From Actinoallomurus oryzae (GTDB lineage Bacteria; Actinomycetota; Actinomycetes; Streptosporangiales; Streptosporangiaceae), in the NCBI RefSeq assembly GCF_039541955.1, contig NZ_BAABHF010000043.1, positions 1 through 64,000 of the forward strand: a stretch of DNA of 64,000 bases. Direction: 5' to 3'. This document shows positions 56,485 through 64,000 of the stretch, piece after piece. The position numbers and the translations under genes were made by a program. How positions within the stretch are numbered: the stretch's first letter is position 1; the number at the start of each line of letters is the position of its first letter. Below the pieces are notes generated by a model. It did no database searches, had not been told where the DNA came from, and worked only from the letters and a program-made list of their open reading frames with translations.

Positions 56485-57258
56485 GTGGACTGGAGTTTGC
56501 TGACCTGCGCCCGCAAGGGCCACATCACGTACGCGCCGGACGAGACCGCCCTGCGCGACCGGCTGCACGTCGAGACGCCGGCCGGCGAGGCGTGGCGGTG
56601 CCTGCGCTGCGGCACATACGTCCACGGAAAGCCGCACGGCAAGGGTCCGGCCGACCGGGCGCCGCTCGTCATGCGCGGGCGCGAGCTGCGCGACGCGCTC
56701 GTCATGCGGTTCTTCGCACTGGAGCGGGTGATCCGCGGCCTGGTGATCGCCGCGGCGGCGTACGGCGTGTGGCGGTTCTCCGCCCACCGCGGATCCATCG
56801 AGAAGGTCTTCGAGAAGGAGATCCCGCTCCTCAAGCCCATCGCCCGTCAGGTCGGATGGGACCTGGACAACTCCCACGTCGTGGAGAGCATCCGCCACGT
56901 CTTCGTGCTCAAGTCCAGCACGCTGACCTGGTTCGCCCTCGGCCTGCTCGCCTACGGCCTCATCGAGCTGATCGAGGCGGTCGGCCTGTGGCTGCTCCAG
57001 CGCTGGGGCGAATACTTCGCCGTCGTCGCCACCGCCTGCGGGCTGCCACTGGAGATCTACGAGCTGACCGAGCGGATCACCGCCGTCCGCGCCGGCGCGC
57101 TGGTGATCAACGCCGGCCTCGTCGTGTATCTCCTGGTGTCCAAGCGACTGTTCGGGATCCGCGGTGGCAAGGAGGCGTACGAGGCCCGGCGGCGTGGTGA
57201 GTCGCTGATCGAGGTCGAACAGGCCGCCGTCACGTCACATGCGGAGCCGACTGGGTGA
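56485..57258 (+). CDS. DUF2127-family membrane protein
   Basis: 257 residues from GTG 56485; TATCGT seven bases upstream makes a leaderless start likely (ATG 56464 is the alternative). An N-terminal cytoplasmic part has two Cys pairs (LTCARKGH, WRCLRCGTY) that may bind zinc. Three or four transmembrane helices follow, with the DUF2127 block LGLLAYGLIELIEAVGLWLL and YFAVVATACGLPLEIYELTER. Function unknown. Confidence 0.8.
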   Translation: MDWSLLTCARKGHITYAPDETALRDRLHVETPAGEAWRCLRCGTYVHGKPHGKGPADRAPLVMRGRELRDALVMRFFALERVIRGLVIAAAAYGVWRFSAHRGSIEKVFEKEIPLLKPIARQVGWDLDNSHVVESIRHVFVLKSSTLTWFALGLLAYGLIELIEAVGLWLLQRWGEYFAVVATACGLPLEIYELTERITAVRAGALVINAGLVVYLLVSKRLFGIRGGKEAYEARRRGESLIEVEQAAVTSHAEPTG

Positions 57259-57314
57259 CTTTCGCGTCTATCTGGGGAATAGCCGGGTTGAGCTGACCCC
57301 AGAGGTGATGCGAA

Positions 57315-58001
57315 ATGGCGCACTCGGACACCACCGAGGACACCCAGATATCCGAGCGTCCCCGCAGGCCGGTCCTGCGTGCGGTCGCCGTCGTCGTCGT
57401 ACTCGTCGCGCTGGTCTACGCCGGCCTGCAGGCGGCGCACAAGCTGCCGCACTGGCTCAACCCGTTCGGCGAGACGACCAAGGATCGCAGCGCGCCCGTC
57501 GTGCTGAACTCCATCCAGAACCTTTCCCGTTACGAGGCCGCGAGCGGTAACTTCCAGGTCGTCGTCGACCTGGAGAAAGACGCGAAGTTCCTGCCCAGCG
57601 CGCTGCGCGGAAAGCGCACGCTCTTCGTCGGGAACGGCACCGTCGACGCCTACGTCGACTTCTCCCACGTCGGCAACGGCGCCCTCACCGTCGACAAGGC
57701 GCGCGAGACGGTGACCGTCCGCATGCCCCACGCCCAGCTGGAGAAGACCAACCTCGACCCCAAGCACAGCTACGTCTTCGCCACCCAGCGCGGCCTGTTC
57801 GACCGTTTCGGCGACTTCTTCGGCTCCAACCCCAACCAGCAGCAGCAGCTTTACGTCCTGGCGGCACAGAAGATCCAGGACGCGGCGAACTCCAGCGGAC
57901 TCGCGCAGCGTGCCGACGCGAACACGAAGCTGATGCTCACGAACATGTTGAAGGCTTTGGGCTTCAAAACCGTTACGGTGACTTTTGCCACAGCTTCCTG
58001 A
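57315..58001 (+). CDS. DUF4230-family membrane-anchored protein
   Basis: 228 residues from ATG 57315 after AGAGGTG. A single N-terminal transmembrane helix (about 22-41) is followed by an extracellular domain of the DUF4230 family: VLNSIQNLSRYEAASGNFQV, DFSHVGNGALTVD, VTVRMPHAQLEKTNLDP. The C-terminal AQKIQDAANSSGLAQRADAN is also typical. Role unknown, but its location suggests a cell-envelope function. Confidence 0.85.
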   Translation: MAHSDTTEDTQISERPRRPVLRAVAVVVVLVALVYAGLQAAHKLPHWLNPFGETTKDRSAPVVLNSIQNLSRYEAASGNFQVVVDLEKDAKFLPSALRGKRTLFVGNGTVDAYVDFSHVGNGALTVDKARETVTVRMPHAQLEKTNLDPKHSYVFATQRGLFDRFGDFFGSNPNQQQQLYVLAAQKIQDAANSSGLAQRADANTKLMLTNMLKALGFKTVTVTFATAS

Positions 58002-58073
58002 ATGAGGGCGAAGGATTACCGGGGGAATACCTCCTCATGAGGCGTGGTTGGTGACGAGTCGGGGTGATTCGCT

Positions 58074-59801
58074 GTGTCCATCGCAGCAGAAGCGGCAACG
58101 CTCGCGCATGACCCGGTGCGCCGGCCGACCTGGCCGTTCGCCGTACCCGTCGCGGCCGCCGCGGTCGCAGTGGGTCTCCCCGCGCTCGTCCCCTCCTTCT
58201 CCCCGCGGCCCGCGGAGCTTCTCGTGGGCGACCCGTTCCCCGGCGGGCAGGAGCTGCTCCTCGCGCTGATCCTGCTGGCCGCCGCCCGCGGTCTGCTGCT
58301 CCGCCGCCGTGTGGCGTACTACGTCGTCCTCGCGCTCACCATCCTGTCCATGCTCGACGCGGTCAACGTGCGCGACTTCGGCCGGCTGCTCATCCTCGGG
58401 GTGGCGGCGGCAGGCTTCGTCCGCTACCGCGGCGAGTTCGACACCACGCCGAGCCGGTTCCGTGCCGCGGTGCGCGCCGGCCTGGTCACGTACGGGGTGG
58501 CCGTCGCGTACGGGCTCGTCATCCTGATCGTCCAGCGGCACCACATCTCGCCGGGTCCCTCCGCGAGCGAGGCCGGGCGCGAGATCCTCGCCGGGCTGAG
58601 CGCCTCCGGTTCCGGGCCGCTGCACTTCGACGGCTCGGCCGACCACTGGTTCATGGCCAGCCTCGGCGTTCTGGGCGGCGGCGGCCTGCTCGCGATGTTC
58701 CTCACGCTGCTCTCACCCGCGCCCGCGCCGCCGCCCGGCACCGACGAGGAGCGCGCCGAGGCGGCGCGCCTGGTCGACGCCGACGGCTCCGACACCCTGG
58801 CGCCGTTCCTGCTGCGCGGCGACAAGTCCTACGTCTTCAGCCCCGACCGCCGCGCGGTGATCGGCTACCGCGTCCTGTTCGGCGTCGCCGCCGCGGGCGC
58901 CGACCCGGTGGGCGACCCGCACTCCTACCCCGACGCCGTGGCCGAGTTCGTCGCGCTGGCCCGCCGGTCCGGCTGGCGGATGGCCGTGCTCGGCGCCCGC
59001 GAGGACCTGCTGGACCTGTGGACCCCGTACGGCATGCGCGCGATCGGCATCGGCGACGAGGTGCTGCTCACGCCTGATGAGTTCGGGCTGAGCGGCCGGA
59101 GCATGCGCAACGTGCGCCAGGCGGTGCGCCGTACGCACAACGCCGGCGTGACCACCGAGGTGCTGCCCGAGGGCGCGCTGGCCGAGGACGACCGCGAACG
59201 GCTACGGGCACTCGCCACCGAGGCGCTCGGCGGCGTCGAGGAGCGCGGCTTCTCGATGAACATGGACGCGCTGCTCACCGGGCGGCACGCCTTCCCGGTG
59301 GTCGTGGTGGCCCGCGACGCCGACGGCACGCCGGTGGGCTTCCAGCGCTACCTGCCGAGCGCGTCGGCCCGCCGCCTGTCGCTCGATGTGATGCGCCGCG
59401 CGCCGGGCTCGCCGAACGGCCTCAACGAACGCATGATCGCCGACATCATGGAGTACGCCGCCGAGCACGGCGTGGAAGAGGTGTCGCTCAACTTCGCGGC
59501 GTTCCGCGAGCTGTTCGAGACCGAGGACCGCGGCGCGCTGGAGCAGGGCACGTACCACGTGATCCACCTGCTCGACCGGTTCGTGAAGGTCGAGTCGCTG
59601 TACCTGTTCAACCGCAAGTTCAAGCCGCGCTACGTCGGGCGCAAGGTGGTGTTCCCCTCGTGGGCGAGCCTGCTGCCGATCGCGGTCGCGCTGCTCACGC
59701 TGGAGTTCGGGCACTCGCGCACGGGCGGCGAGGGCGGCCGGCGGCACGCTGAGACCGCGCCCGACGACTCCTACGCGCTGCCGATCACCACGGGCTGGTG
59801 A
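58074..59801 (+). CDS. MprF-like lysyl/alanyl-phosphatidylglycerol synthase (DUF2156)
   Basis: 575 residues from GTG 58074. The N-terminal about 220 residues contain several transmembrane helices (fewer than the full flippase module). The C-terminal catalytic domain has the GNAT-like fold of aminoacyl-PG synthases (DUF2156): LLRGDKSYVFSPDRRAVIGYRV, GEHGVEEVSLNFAAFRELFE-type block seen as VEEVSLNFAAFRELFE, and RFVKVESLYLFNRKFKPRY. It probably transfers an aminoacyl group from tRNA to phosphatidylglycerol, changing membrane charge and peptide resistance. The amino acid used is uncertain. Confidence 0.85.
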   Translation: MSIAAEAATLAHDPVRRPTWPFAVPVAAAAVAVGLPALVPSFSPRPAELLVGDPFPGGQELLLALILLAAARGLLLRRRVAYYVVLALTILSMLDAVNVRDFGRLLILGVAAAGFVRYRGEFDTTPSRFRAAVRAGLVTYGVAVAYGLVILIVQRHHISPGPSASEAGREILAGLSASGSGPLHFDGSADHWFMASLGVLGGGGLLAMFLTLLSPAPAPPPGTDEERAEAARLVDADGSDTLAPFLLRGDKSYVFSPDRRAVIGYRVLFGVAAAGADPVGDPHSYPDAVAEFVALARRSGWRMAVLGAREDLLDLWTPYGMRAIGIGDEVLLTPDEFGLSGRSMRNVRQAVRRTHNAGVTTEVLPEGALAEDDRERLRALATEALGGVEERGFSMNMDALLTGRHAFPVVVVARDADGTPVGFQRYLPSASARRLSLDVMRRAPGSPNGLNERMIADIMEYAAEHGVEEVSLNFAAFRELFETEDRGALEQGTYHVIHLLDRFVKVESLYLFNRKFKPRYVGRKVVFPSWASLLPIAVALLTLEFGHSRTGGEGGRRHAETAPDDSYALPITTGW

Positions 59802-59810
59802 CGGCCCTCC

Positions 59811-59900
59811 CCCGACGGCCACTCAGCCGGACTCGGTAAGGCCTTCGGCCGGCCCGCCTCTTCCCCGACGGCCGCTCAGCCGGACTCGGTGAGGCCTTCG
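59811..59900. repeat. Near-perfect 37-bp duplication of the meaB 3' end
   Basis: 59811-59847 and 59864-59900 are 35 of 37 identical, beginning CCCGACGGCC and ending GGCCTTCG. The second copy includes the last eight codons of meaB (minus strand) plus its stop; the first lies outside the gene. This is a short tandem duplication with a 16-bp spacer. Confidence 0.8.
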
Positions 59901-60835
59901 ACCAACTCGTCGGCGGCGGCGTACGGGTCGCAGGTGCCGTCCAGCACCTTCTCGGCCAGTACGTCGAGGCGCTGGTGGCCGTGCAGGTCGCCCATGCGCT
60001 CGCGGAGCGCGGTGACGGCGATCGCCTCGATCTCGTCGCGCGCGCGGGCGTGGCGCCGCCGGCCCAGCTCACCGGACTCCTCCATCCACGCGAGGTGGTC
60101 GTTCAGCTTGCGTACGACGTCGGCGACGCCCTCGTCCTTGACCGCCACCGTCGGCACGATCGGCGGCTTCCAGCCCTCCGGCGCGGCCAGCGCGATCATG
60201 TTGCGCAGGTCGCGTACGGTCTGCTGCGCACCGTCGCGGTCGGCCTTGTTGACCACGAAGACGTCCGCGATCTCCAGGATGCCGGCCTTGGCCGCCTGGA
60301 TGGAGTCGCCCATTCCGGGCGAGACCAGCACGATGGTCGAGTCGGCGAGCGAGGCGATCTCCACCTCCGCCTGGCCGACGCCGACCGTCTCGACCAGCAC
60401 CACGTCGCAGCCGGCCGCGTCGAGCACCCGGATCGCCTGAGGCGCCGCCCACGCCAGCCCGCCGAGATGGCCACGGCTGGCCATCGAGCGGATGAAGACG
60501 CCCGCGTCGGAGGCGTGGTCCTGCATGCGCACGCGGTCGCCGAGCAGCGCGCCCCCGGTGAACGGCGAGGACGGGTCGACGGCGAGCACGCCGACCCGCA
60601 GGTCCTGACGGCGGAACGCGCGTACCAGCGCGTTGGTCGAGGTCGACTTGCCGACCCCCGGCGAACCGGTCAGGCCGATGACGCGTGCCCGGCCCGCGAG
60701 GGGGTTGAGCGCCGCCATGACCTCGCGGAGCTGCGGCGAGGCGTTCTCGATCAGGGTGATGAGCCGCGCGACCGCGCGAGGCTCGCCCTTACGCGCCCGC
60801 GCGACCAGATCGTCGACGTCGGCCGTACGCGCCAC
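59876..60835 (-). CDS. meaB: Mutase-associated GTPase MeaB (MMAA/ArgK family)
   Basis: 319 residues. G-protein motifs: Walker A GSPGVGKST (near 58-66), the switch segment VDPSSPFTGGALLGDRVRM, DVVLVETVGVGQAE, and the guanine-specificity NKAD. It loads and protects adenosylcobalamin mutases. It likely serves the IcmA-type mutase encoded 7 kb away and any methylmalonyl-CoA mutase elsewhere. The thiolase gene lies directly upstream on the same strand, five bases away. meaB-thiolase-mce order resembles streptomycetes. Confidence 0.93.
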   Translation of the reverse strand: MARTADVDDLVARARKGEPRAVARLITLIENASPQLREVMAALNPLAGRARVIGLTGSPGVGKSTSTNALVRAFRRQDLRVGVLAVDPSSPFTGGALLGDRVRMQDHASDAGVFIRSMASRGHLGGLAWAAPQAIRVLDAAGCDVVLVETVGVGQAEVEIASLADSTIVLVSPGMGDSIQAAKAGILEIADVFVVNKADRDGAQQTVRDLRNMIALAAPEGWKPPIVPTVAVKDEGVADVVRKLNDHLAWMEESGELGRRRHARARDEIEAIAVTALRERMGDLHGHQRLDVLAEKVLDGTCDPYAAADELVEGLTESG

Positions 60836-60840
60836 CGGGG

Positions 60841-62019
60841 TCAGACCTTCAGGATGAGAGCGTCACCCTGGCCGCCGCCGCCGCACAGCCCGGCCGCGCC
60901 CACGCCGCCGCCGCGACGGCGCAGCTCATGCGCCAGGTGCAGCACGATACGGGCGCCGGACATACCGATCGGGTGGCCGAGCGCGATCGCGCCGCCGTTG
61001 ACGTTGACCTTGGTCTCGTCCACGCCGAGGTCGCGCATCGACTGGACGCCGACCGAGGCGAACGCCTCGTTGATCTCGATGAGGTCCAGGTCGCCGACGT
61101 CGAGGCCCTCCTTGCCGAGCGCGTGCTTGATCGCGTTGCTCGGCTGGGACTGCAGGGAGTTGTCCGGGCCCGCGACGTTGCCGTGCGCGCCGATCTCGGC
61201 GAGCCAAGTGAGGCCGAGCTCCTCGGCCTTGGCCTTGGACATGACGACGACCGCGCACGCGCCGTCGGAGATCTGCGAGGAGGACCCCGCGGTGATCGTG
61301 CCGTCCTTGCTGAAGGCGGGCCGCAGCCGTCCGAGCGACTCGGCGGTCGTGTCGGCGCGCACTCCCTCATCCTGCTTGAAGACGATCGGCTCGCCCTTGC
61401 GCTGCGGGATCTCGACGGGGACGATCTCGTCGTCGAACAGGCCGTTCTTGGCCGCCGCGGCGGCGCGCTGGTGCGAGCGCGCGGAGAACTCGTCCTGCTC
61501 CTCGCGGGTGATGCCCAGCTTGGCGTTGTAGCCCTCGGTCGACTCCCCCATCGAGATGCCGTCGAAGGCGTCGGTGAGCCCGTCGTGCGCGGTCGCGTCG
61601 AGCACCTCGATCGAGCCGTACTTGTAGCCGTGCCGCGCCTTGGGGAGCAGGTGCGGCGCGTTGGTCATCGACTCCATGCCGCCCGCCACGACGACGTCGA
61701 ACTCGCCCGCCCGGATGAGCTGGTCGGCGAGGGCGATCGCGTCGAGCCCCGACAGGCAGACCTTGTTGATCGTCAGCGACGGGACGTTCATCGGAATTCC
61801 GGCCTTGACCGCGGCCTGACGGGAAGGGATCTGACCGGCTCCGGCCTGGAGCACGTGTCCCATGATCACGTACTCGACCTGGTCGCCGGTGACGCCCGCG
61901 CGGTCGAGCGCCGCCTTGATCGCGAGCGCGCCGAGATCGACGGCGGCGAAGCCCTTCAGCGAGCCGAGCAGACGGCCGATGGGCGTACGTGCCCCGGCGA
62001 CGATGACAGATCCGGCCAT
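60841..62019 (-). CDS. Acetyl-CoA C-acetyltransferase (thiolase)
   Basis: 392 residues from ATG 62019 after GGAGG. The nucleophilic Cys is in INKVCLSGLDAIA (near 90), the second catalytic Cys in AGLCGGGGQGDA near the end, and the His in GGAIALGHPIGMSGAR. It makes acetoacetyl-CoA from two acetyl-CoA or performs the reverse. It lies next to meaB in the same direction and is divergent from mce. The open frame on this strand continues well upstream across mce and the coiled-coil gene as an antisense artefact. Confidence 0.94.
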   Translation of the reverse strand: MAGSVIVAGARTPIGRLLGSLKGFAAVDLGALAIKAALDRAGVTGDQVEYVIMGHVLQAGAGQIPSRQAAVKAGIPMNVPSLTINKVCLSGLDAIALADQLIRAGEFDVVVAGGMESMTNAPHLLPKARHGYKYGSIEVLDATAHDGLTDAFDGISMGESTEGYNAKLGITREEQDEFSARSHQRAAAAAKNGLFDDEIVPVEIPQRKGEPIVFKQDEGVRADTTAESLGRLRPAFSKDGTITAGSSSQISDGACAVVVMSKAKAEELGLTWLAEIGAHGNVAGPDNSLQSQPSNAIKHALGKEGLDVGDLDLIEINEAFASVGVQSMRDLGVDETKVNVNGGAIALGHPIGMSGARIVLHLAHELRRRGGGVGAAGLCGGGGQGDALILKV

Positions 62020-62103
62020 GAACGAGACCTCCAGCACCCGATCGGTACGACGTTTGCCAACATACCCACACGGGGACAGTGCACTTCCTGGGAGGCCAAC
62101 GCC

Positions 62104-62559
62104 ATGTTCACCGGACTCACGCGCATCGATCACGTCGGGATCGCCTGTCACGACCTCGAGGAGAAGATCGCTTTCTACGAGTCGACGTTCGGCCTGGTCG
62201 TGGCCTCGCGCGAGGTCAACGAGGCGCAGGGCGTGAAGGAGGCGATGCTGCACGTCGCCGACGGCCCGTCCGGCTCCTCCTACGTCCAGCTGCTGGAGCC
62301 GCTGGGCCCGGACACGCCGGTGGGCAAGTTCCTCGCCAAGCGGGGCGAAGGCGTGCACCATGTCGGCTACGGTGTGGACGACGTCGCGGCCGCGCTCGAG
62401 GCGATCGGGGCGAAGCACGTGCGCCTGCTCGATGAGCGTCCCCGCCACGGGTCGATGGGAGCCTCCATCGCGTTCCTGCATCCGAAGGACGTCGGAGGGG
62501 TGCTGACCGAGCTGGTCCAGGCAGCGGAAGATCCTCGTAAGGGTCGACACAACGCCTGA
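62104..62559 (+). CDS. mce: Methylmalonyl-CoA epimerase
   Basis: 151 residues from ATG 62104 after GGGAGG. A glyoxalase-fold enzyme that interconverts (R)- and (S)-methylmalonyl-CoA. Metal ligands can be placed in RIDHVGIACHD, SSYVQLLEP, GVHHVGYGVDD and VLTELVQ. It is divergent from the thiolase and followed by the coiled-coil gene, as at the streptomycete scy locus. Confidence 0.92.
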   Translation: MFTGLTRIDHVGIACHDLEEKIAFYESTFGLVVASREVNEAQGVKEAMLHVADGPSGSSYVQLLEPLGPDTPVGKFLAKRGEGVHHVGYGVDDVAAALEAIGAKHVRLLDERPRHGSMGASIAFLHPKDVGGVLTELVQAAEDPRKGRHNA

Positions 62560-62751
62560 CTTCTCGTAACAACCAAGACATTTCACCCAGGGCGTCAAGT
62601 TGAGCCCCCAACACGGCAGTGTCCGGAGTACGCTGCTGTCGCCGGAAGTGGTCCAGCGCGTGCAATACCCCGTAACACGCAGTATTCGCGCGGCCATGAT
62701 CCGACATCTCCACCCACCGGTAGCCGTCTCGTCACAGCAGGATTGAGCCTC

Positions 62752-64000
62752 ATGCAGTCCGACATCGACGCCCAGCTCAGTAACTTCTTCGAAGACACGC
62801 CCCCACGCGAGTTCGACGTGGTGCTTCGCGGCTACGACCGGCACCAGGTCGAAGAGCACATCAAGCAGCTTGACAACGAGGTCCGCCAGAGCCGCGAGCA
62901 GGCCCAGGCGATGCAGCGCGAGCTGTCCGACGCGCATCGCCAGCTGCAGGAGCAGGAGCGGCCCACCTACTCCGGGCTCGGCGCGCGCATCGAGCAGCTG
63001 CTCCGCCTCGCCGAGGAGCAGGCCACCGAGCTCGTGCAGGCGGCACGGTCGGAGGCCAACGAGATCAAGGCCGCGGCCAAGGTCGACGCGGCCGAGCTCC
63101 GCGCCACCGCCGAGAATGAGGCCGCCGAGCTCCGCGCCACCGCCCAGCGCGAGGGCGAGGACATGCGCAACATGGCCGAGCGCGAGGCCGAGGAGGTGCG
63201 CACGTCCGCCCGTCGCGGGGCCGACGAGCTGACCTCCACGACCGAGCGCGAGGTGGCCAAGCTGCGCGCCACCGCCGACCACGAGGTCGCCGAGAAGCGC
63301 GCCGCCGCCGAGCGTGAGATCGCCAAGCTCCGCACCACGACCGAGCGCGAGGTCGCCCAGCTGCGGGCGTCCACCAAGCGCGAGCGCGACGAGATCCTCA
63401 CCACGGCCAAGCGCCAGGCCGACGAGATGCGGGCCCAGGCCCAGCGCATCCTCGAGGAGAGCGAGGCCCAGCGCGCCCAGGCCGAGGGCGAGTTCGAGAT
63501 CCAGCTCGCGGCCCGCCGCGAGGAGGCCGAACGCCAGGACGCCGAGCGTCACGCCGCCGCGCAGAGCGCGACGCAGAAGCTCGTCGCCGAGGCCGAGCAG
63601 CGCGCCGCCTCCGCCGAGCAGCGCGCCACCAAGGCGACCCAGCAGGCAGAGCAGACCCGCCGCGAGGCCGACAACCACGCCAAGCAGCTCGTCGCGAACG
63701 CCCGCAAGAACTCCGACTCGGTCATCGCCGAGGCGAAGGCCCAGGCCGAGCAGCTTCTGTCGGACACCAAGGCCGAGGCCGAGAAGATGCGCAGCACCGC
63801 GCAGCGCCAGGTCGACGAGCTCACCCGCCAGCGCGACAGCATCACCAGCCACCTCAACCAGCTGCGCCAGCTCATCGGCGGCGTCGCCACCCCGGGTGGC
63901 GACGAGGCCATCTCCGCGCCGCCGGAGAAGCCCGCGATCGCCGCTGCCGAGCCCAAGCCGGCCCCGGCGCCGAAGGCACAGCAGCAGTCCCAGCCGCGCA
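62752..64000 (+). CDS. Scy/FilP-like DivIVA-domain coiled-coil protein (3' end outside window)
   Basis: Open from ATG 62752 to the window edge (416 residues seen). The N-terminus carries a DivIVA-like segment, FDVVLRGYDRHQVEEHIKQL (near residues 21-40). A very long Ala/Glu/Arg coiled coil follows, with 11-residue-type repeats (AAELRATAENE, AAELRATAQRE). A Pro/Ala-rich stretch begins near 385. In streptomycetes Scy and FilP organise tip growth, and scy lies next to mce. The final length and thus the Scy/FilP choice cannot be decided here. The antisense strand is open for more than 1 kb, an artefact of base composition. Confidence 0.8.
   Translation, partial: MQSDIDAQLSNFFEDTPPREFDVVLRGYDRHQVEEHIKQLDNEVRQSREQAQAMQRELSDAHRQLQEQERPTYSGLGARIEQLLRLAEEQATELVQAARSEANEIKAAAKVDAAELRATAENEAAELRATAQREGEDMRNMAEREAEEVRTSARRGADELTSTTEREVAKLRATADHEVAEKRAAAEREIAKLRTTTEREVAQLRASTKRERDEILTTAKRQADEMRAQAQRILEESEAQRAQAEGEFEIQLAARREEAERQDAERHAAAQSATQKLVAEAEQRAASAEQRATKATQQAEQTRREADNHAKQLVANARKNSDSVIAEAKAQAEQLLSDTKAEAEKMRSTAQRQVDELTRQRDSITSHLNQLRQLIGGVATPGGDEAISAPPEKPAIAAAEPKPAPAPKAQQQSQPR

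Noticed and set aside
60841..63852. A single open frame of about 1000 codons on the minus strand
   Set aside because: Only the thiolase part (to 62019) has conserved motifs; the rest is antisense to mce and the coiled-coil gene and reads as low-complexity Leu/Gly repeats caused by GC bias.

Overview
The window is high-GC actinobacterial chromosome. Codon use is strongly GC-biased, GTG and TTG starts are common, neighbouring genes often share an ATGA or GTGA overlap, and several genes look leaderless. Marker genes (CysO/Mec cysteine system, DUF3039, MSMEG_6728 family, CU044_5270 family, Scy/FilP-like coiled coil beside methylmalonyl-CoA epimerase) point to a filamentous actinomycete, most likely of the Streptosporangiales; the genus is an inference. 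No rRNA, tRNA, CRISPR array or intact transposase was recognised.

Region by region. 1-12.7 kb is accessory and regulatory: the tail of a LacI-type regulator, a FAD monooxygenase divergent from a TetR gene over a perfect inverted repeat, an MSMEG_6728-family protein, an ECF42-like sigma factor, a MmyB-type regulator, an MFS exporter with a TetR gene, two paralogous S53 peptidases, an ECF sigma factor with a CU044_5270 partner, and an SDR. 12.7-17.7 kb is a sulfonate operon (leader peptide, ssuC, ssuB, ssuA, ssuD, then two unrelated flavin reductases). 17.7-19.6 kb encodes two MEDS-domain signalling proteins joined by a 23-codon bridging ORF. 20.2-23.3 kb is the core block rdgB-rph-MBL-murI.

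23.3-31.6 kb is an island inserted between core blocks. It holds a putative four-gene immunity or cell-death module: an XRE/TPR regulator, a TIR-domain protein, a 698-residue membrane protein, and a zinc-ribbon single-pass protein. The TIR C-terminus and the membrane-protein N-terminus carry the same short Gly/Asn/Gln-rich motif, resembling bacterial amyloid-signalling (BASS/RHIM-like) motifs. The island also has a thioesterase preceded by two more copies of the 23-codon ORF, a GAF-ANTAR protein, and a Clp-N/HTH regulator with a clear promoter-operator.

31.6-36.4 kb returns to core: cysM, cysO, a 35-codon ORF, mec, DUF2017 and clpS on the minus strand, then pncB and pncA (NAD salvage) on the plus strand. 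36.4-47.3 kb holds gluconokinase, a flavoprotein disulfide reductase, a truncated GNAT beside a repeat scar, a helicase, an M43 metalloprotease, DUF3039/YqgE, a sortase-type surface protein, and a GntR-ABC-permease-S53 operon. 47.3-54.2 kb holds a MarR/NmrA divergent pair, malic enzyme, a cytidylate-kinase-like protein, a thioredoxin-TPR protein, a mutase with isobutyryl-CoA mutase signature residues (icmA), and its probable MarR regulator. 54.4-64 kb holds a degenerate ABC pair, DUF2127, DUF4230, an MprF-like protein, meaB, a thiolase, mce, and the start of a Scy/FilP-like coiled-coil gene cut by the window edge. Functionally, icmA, meaB, the thiolase and mce fit acyl-CoA/propionate metabolism; ssu and cys genes fit sulfur metabolism; pncA/pncB fit NAD salvage.
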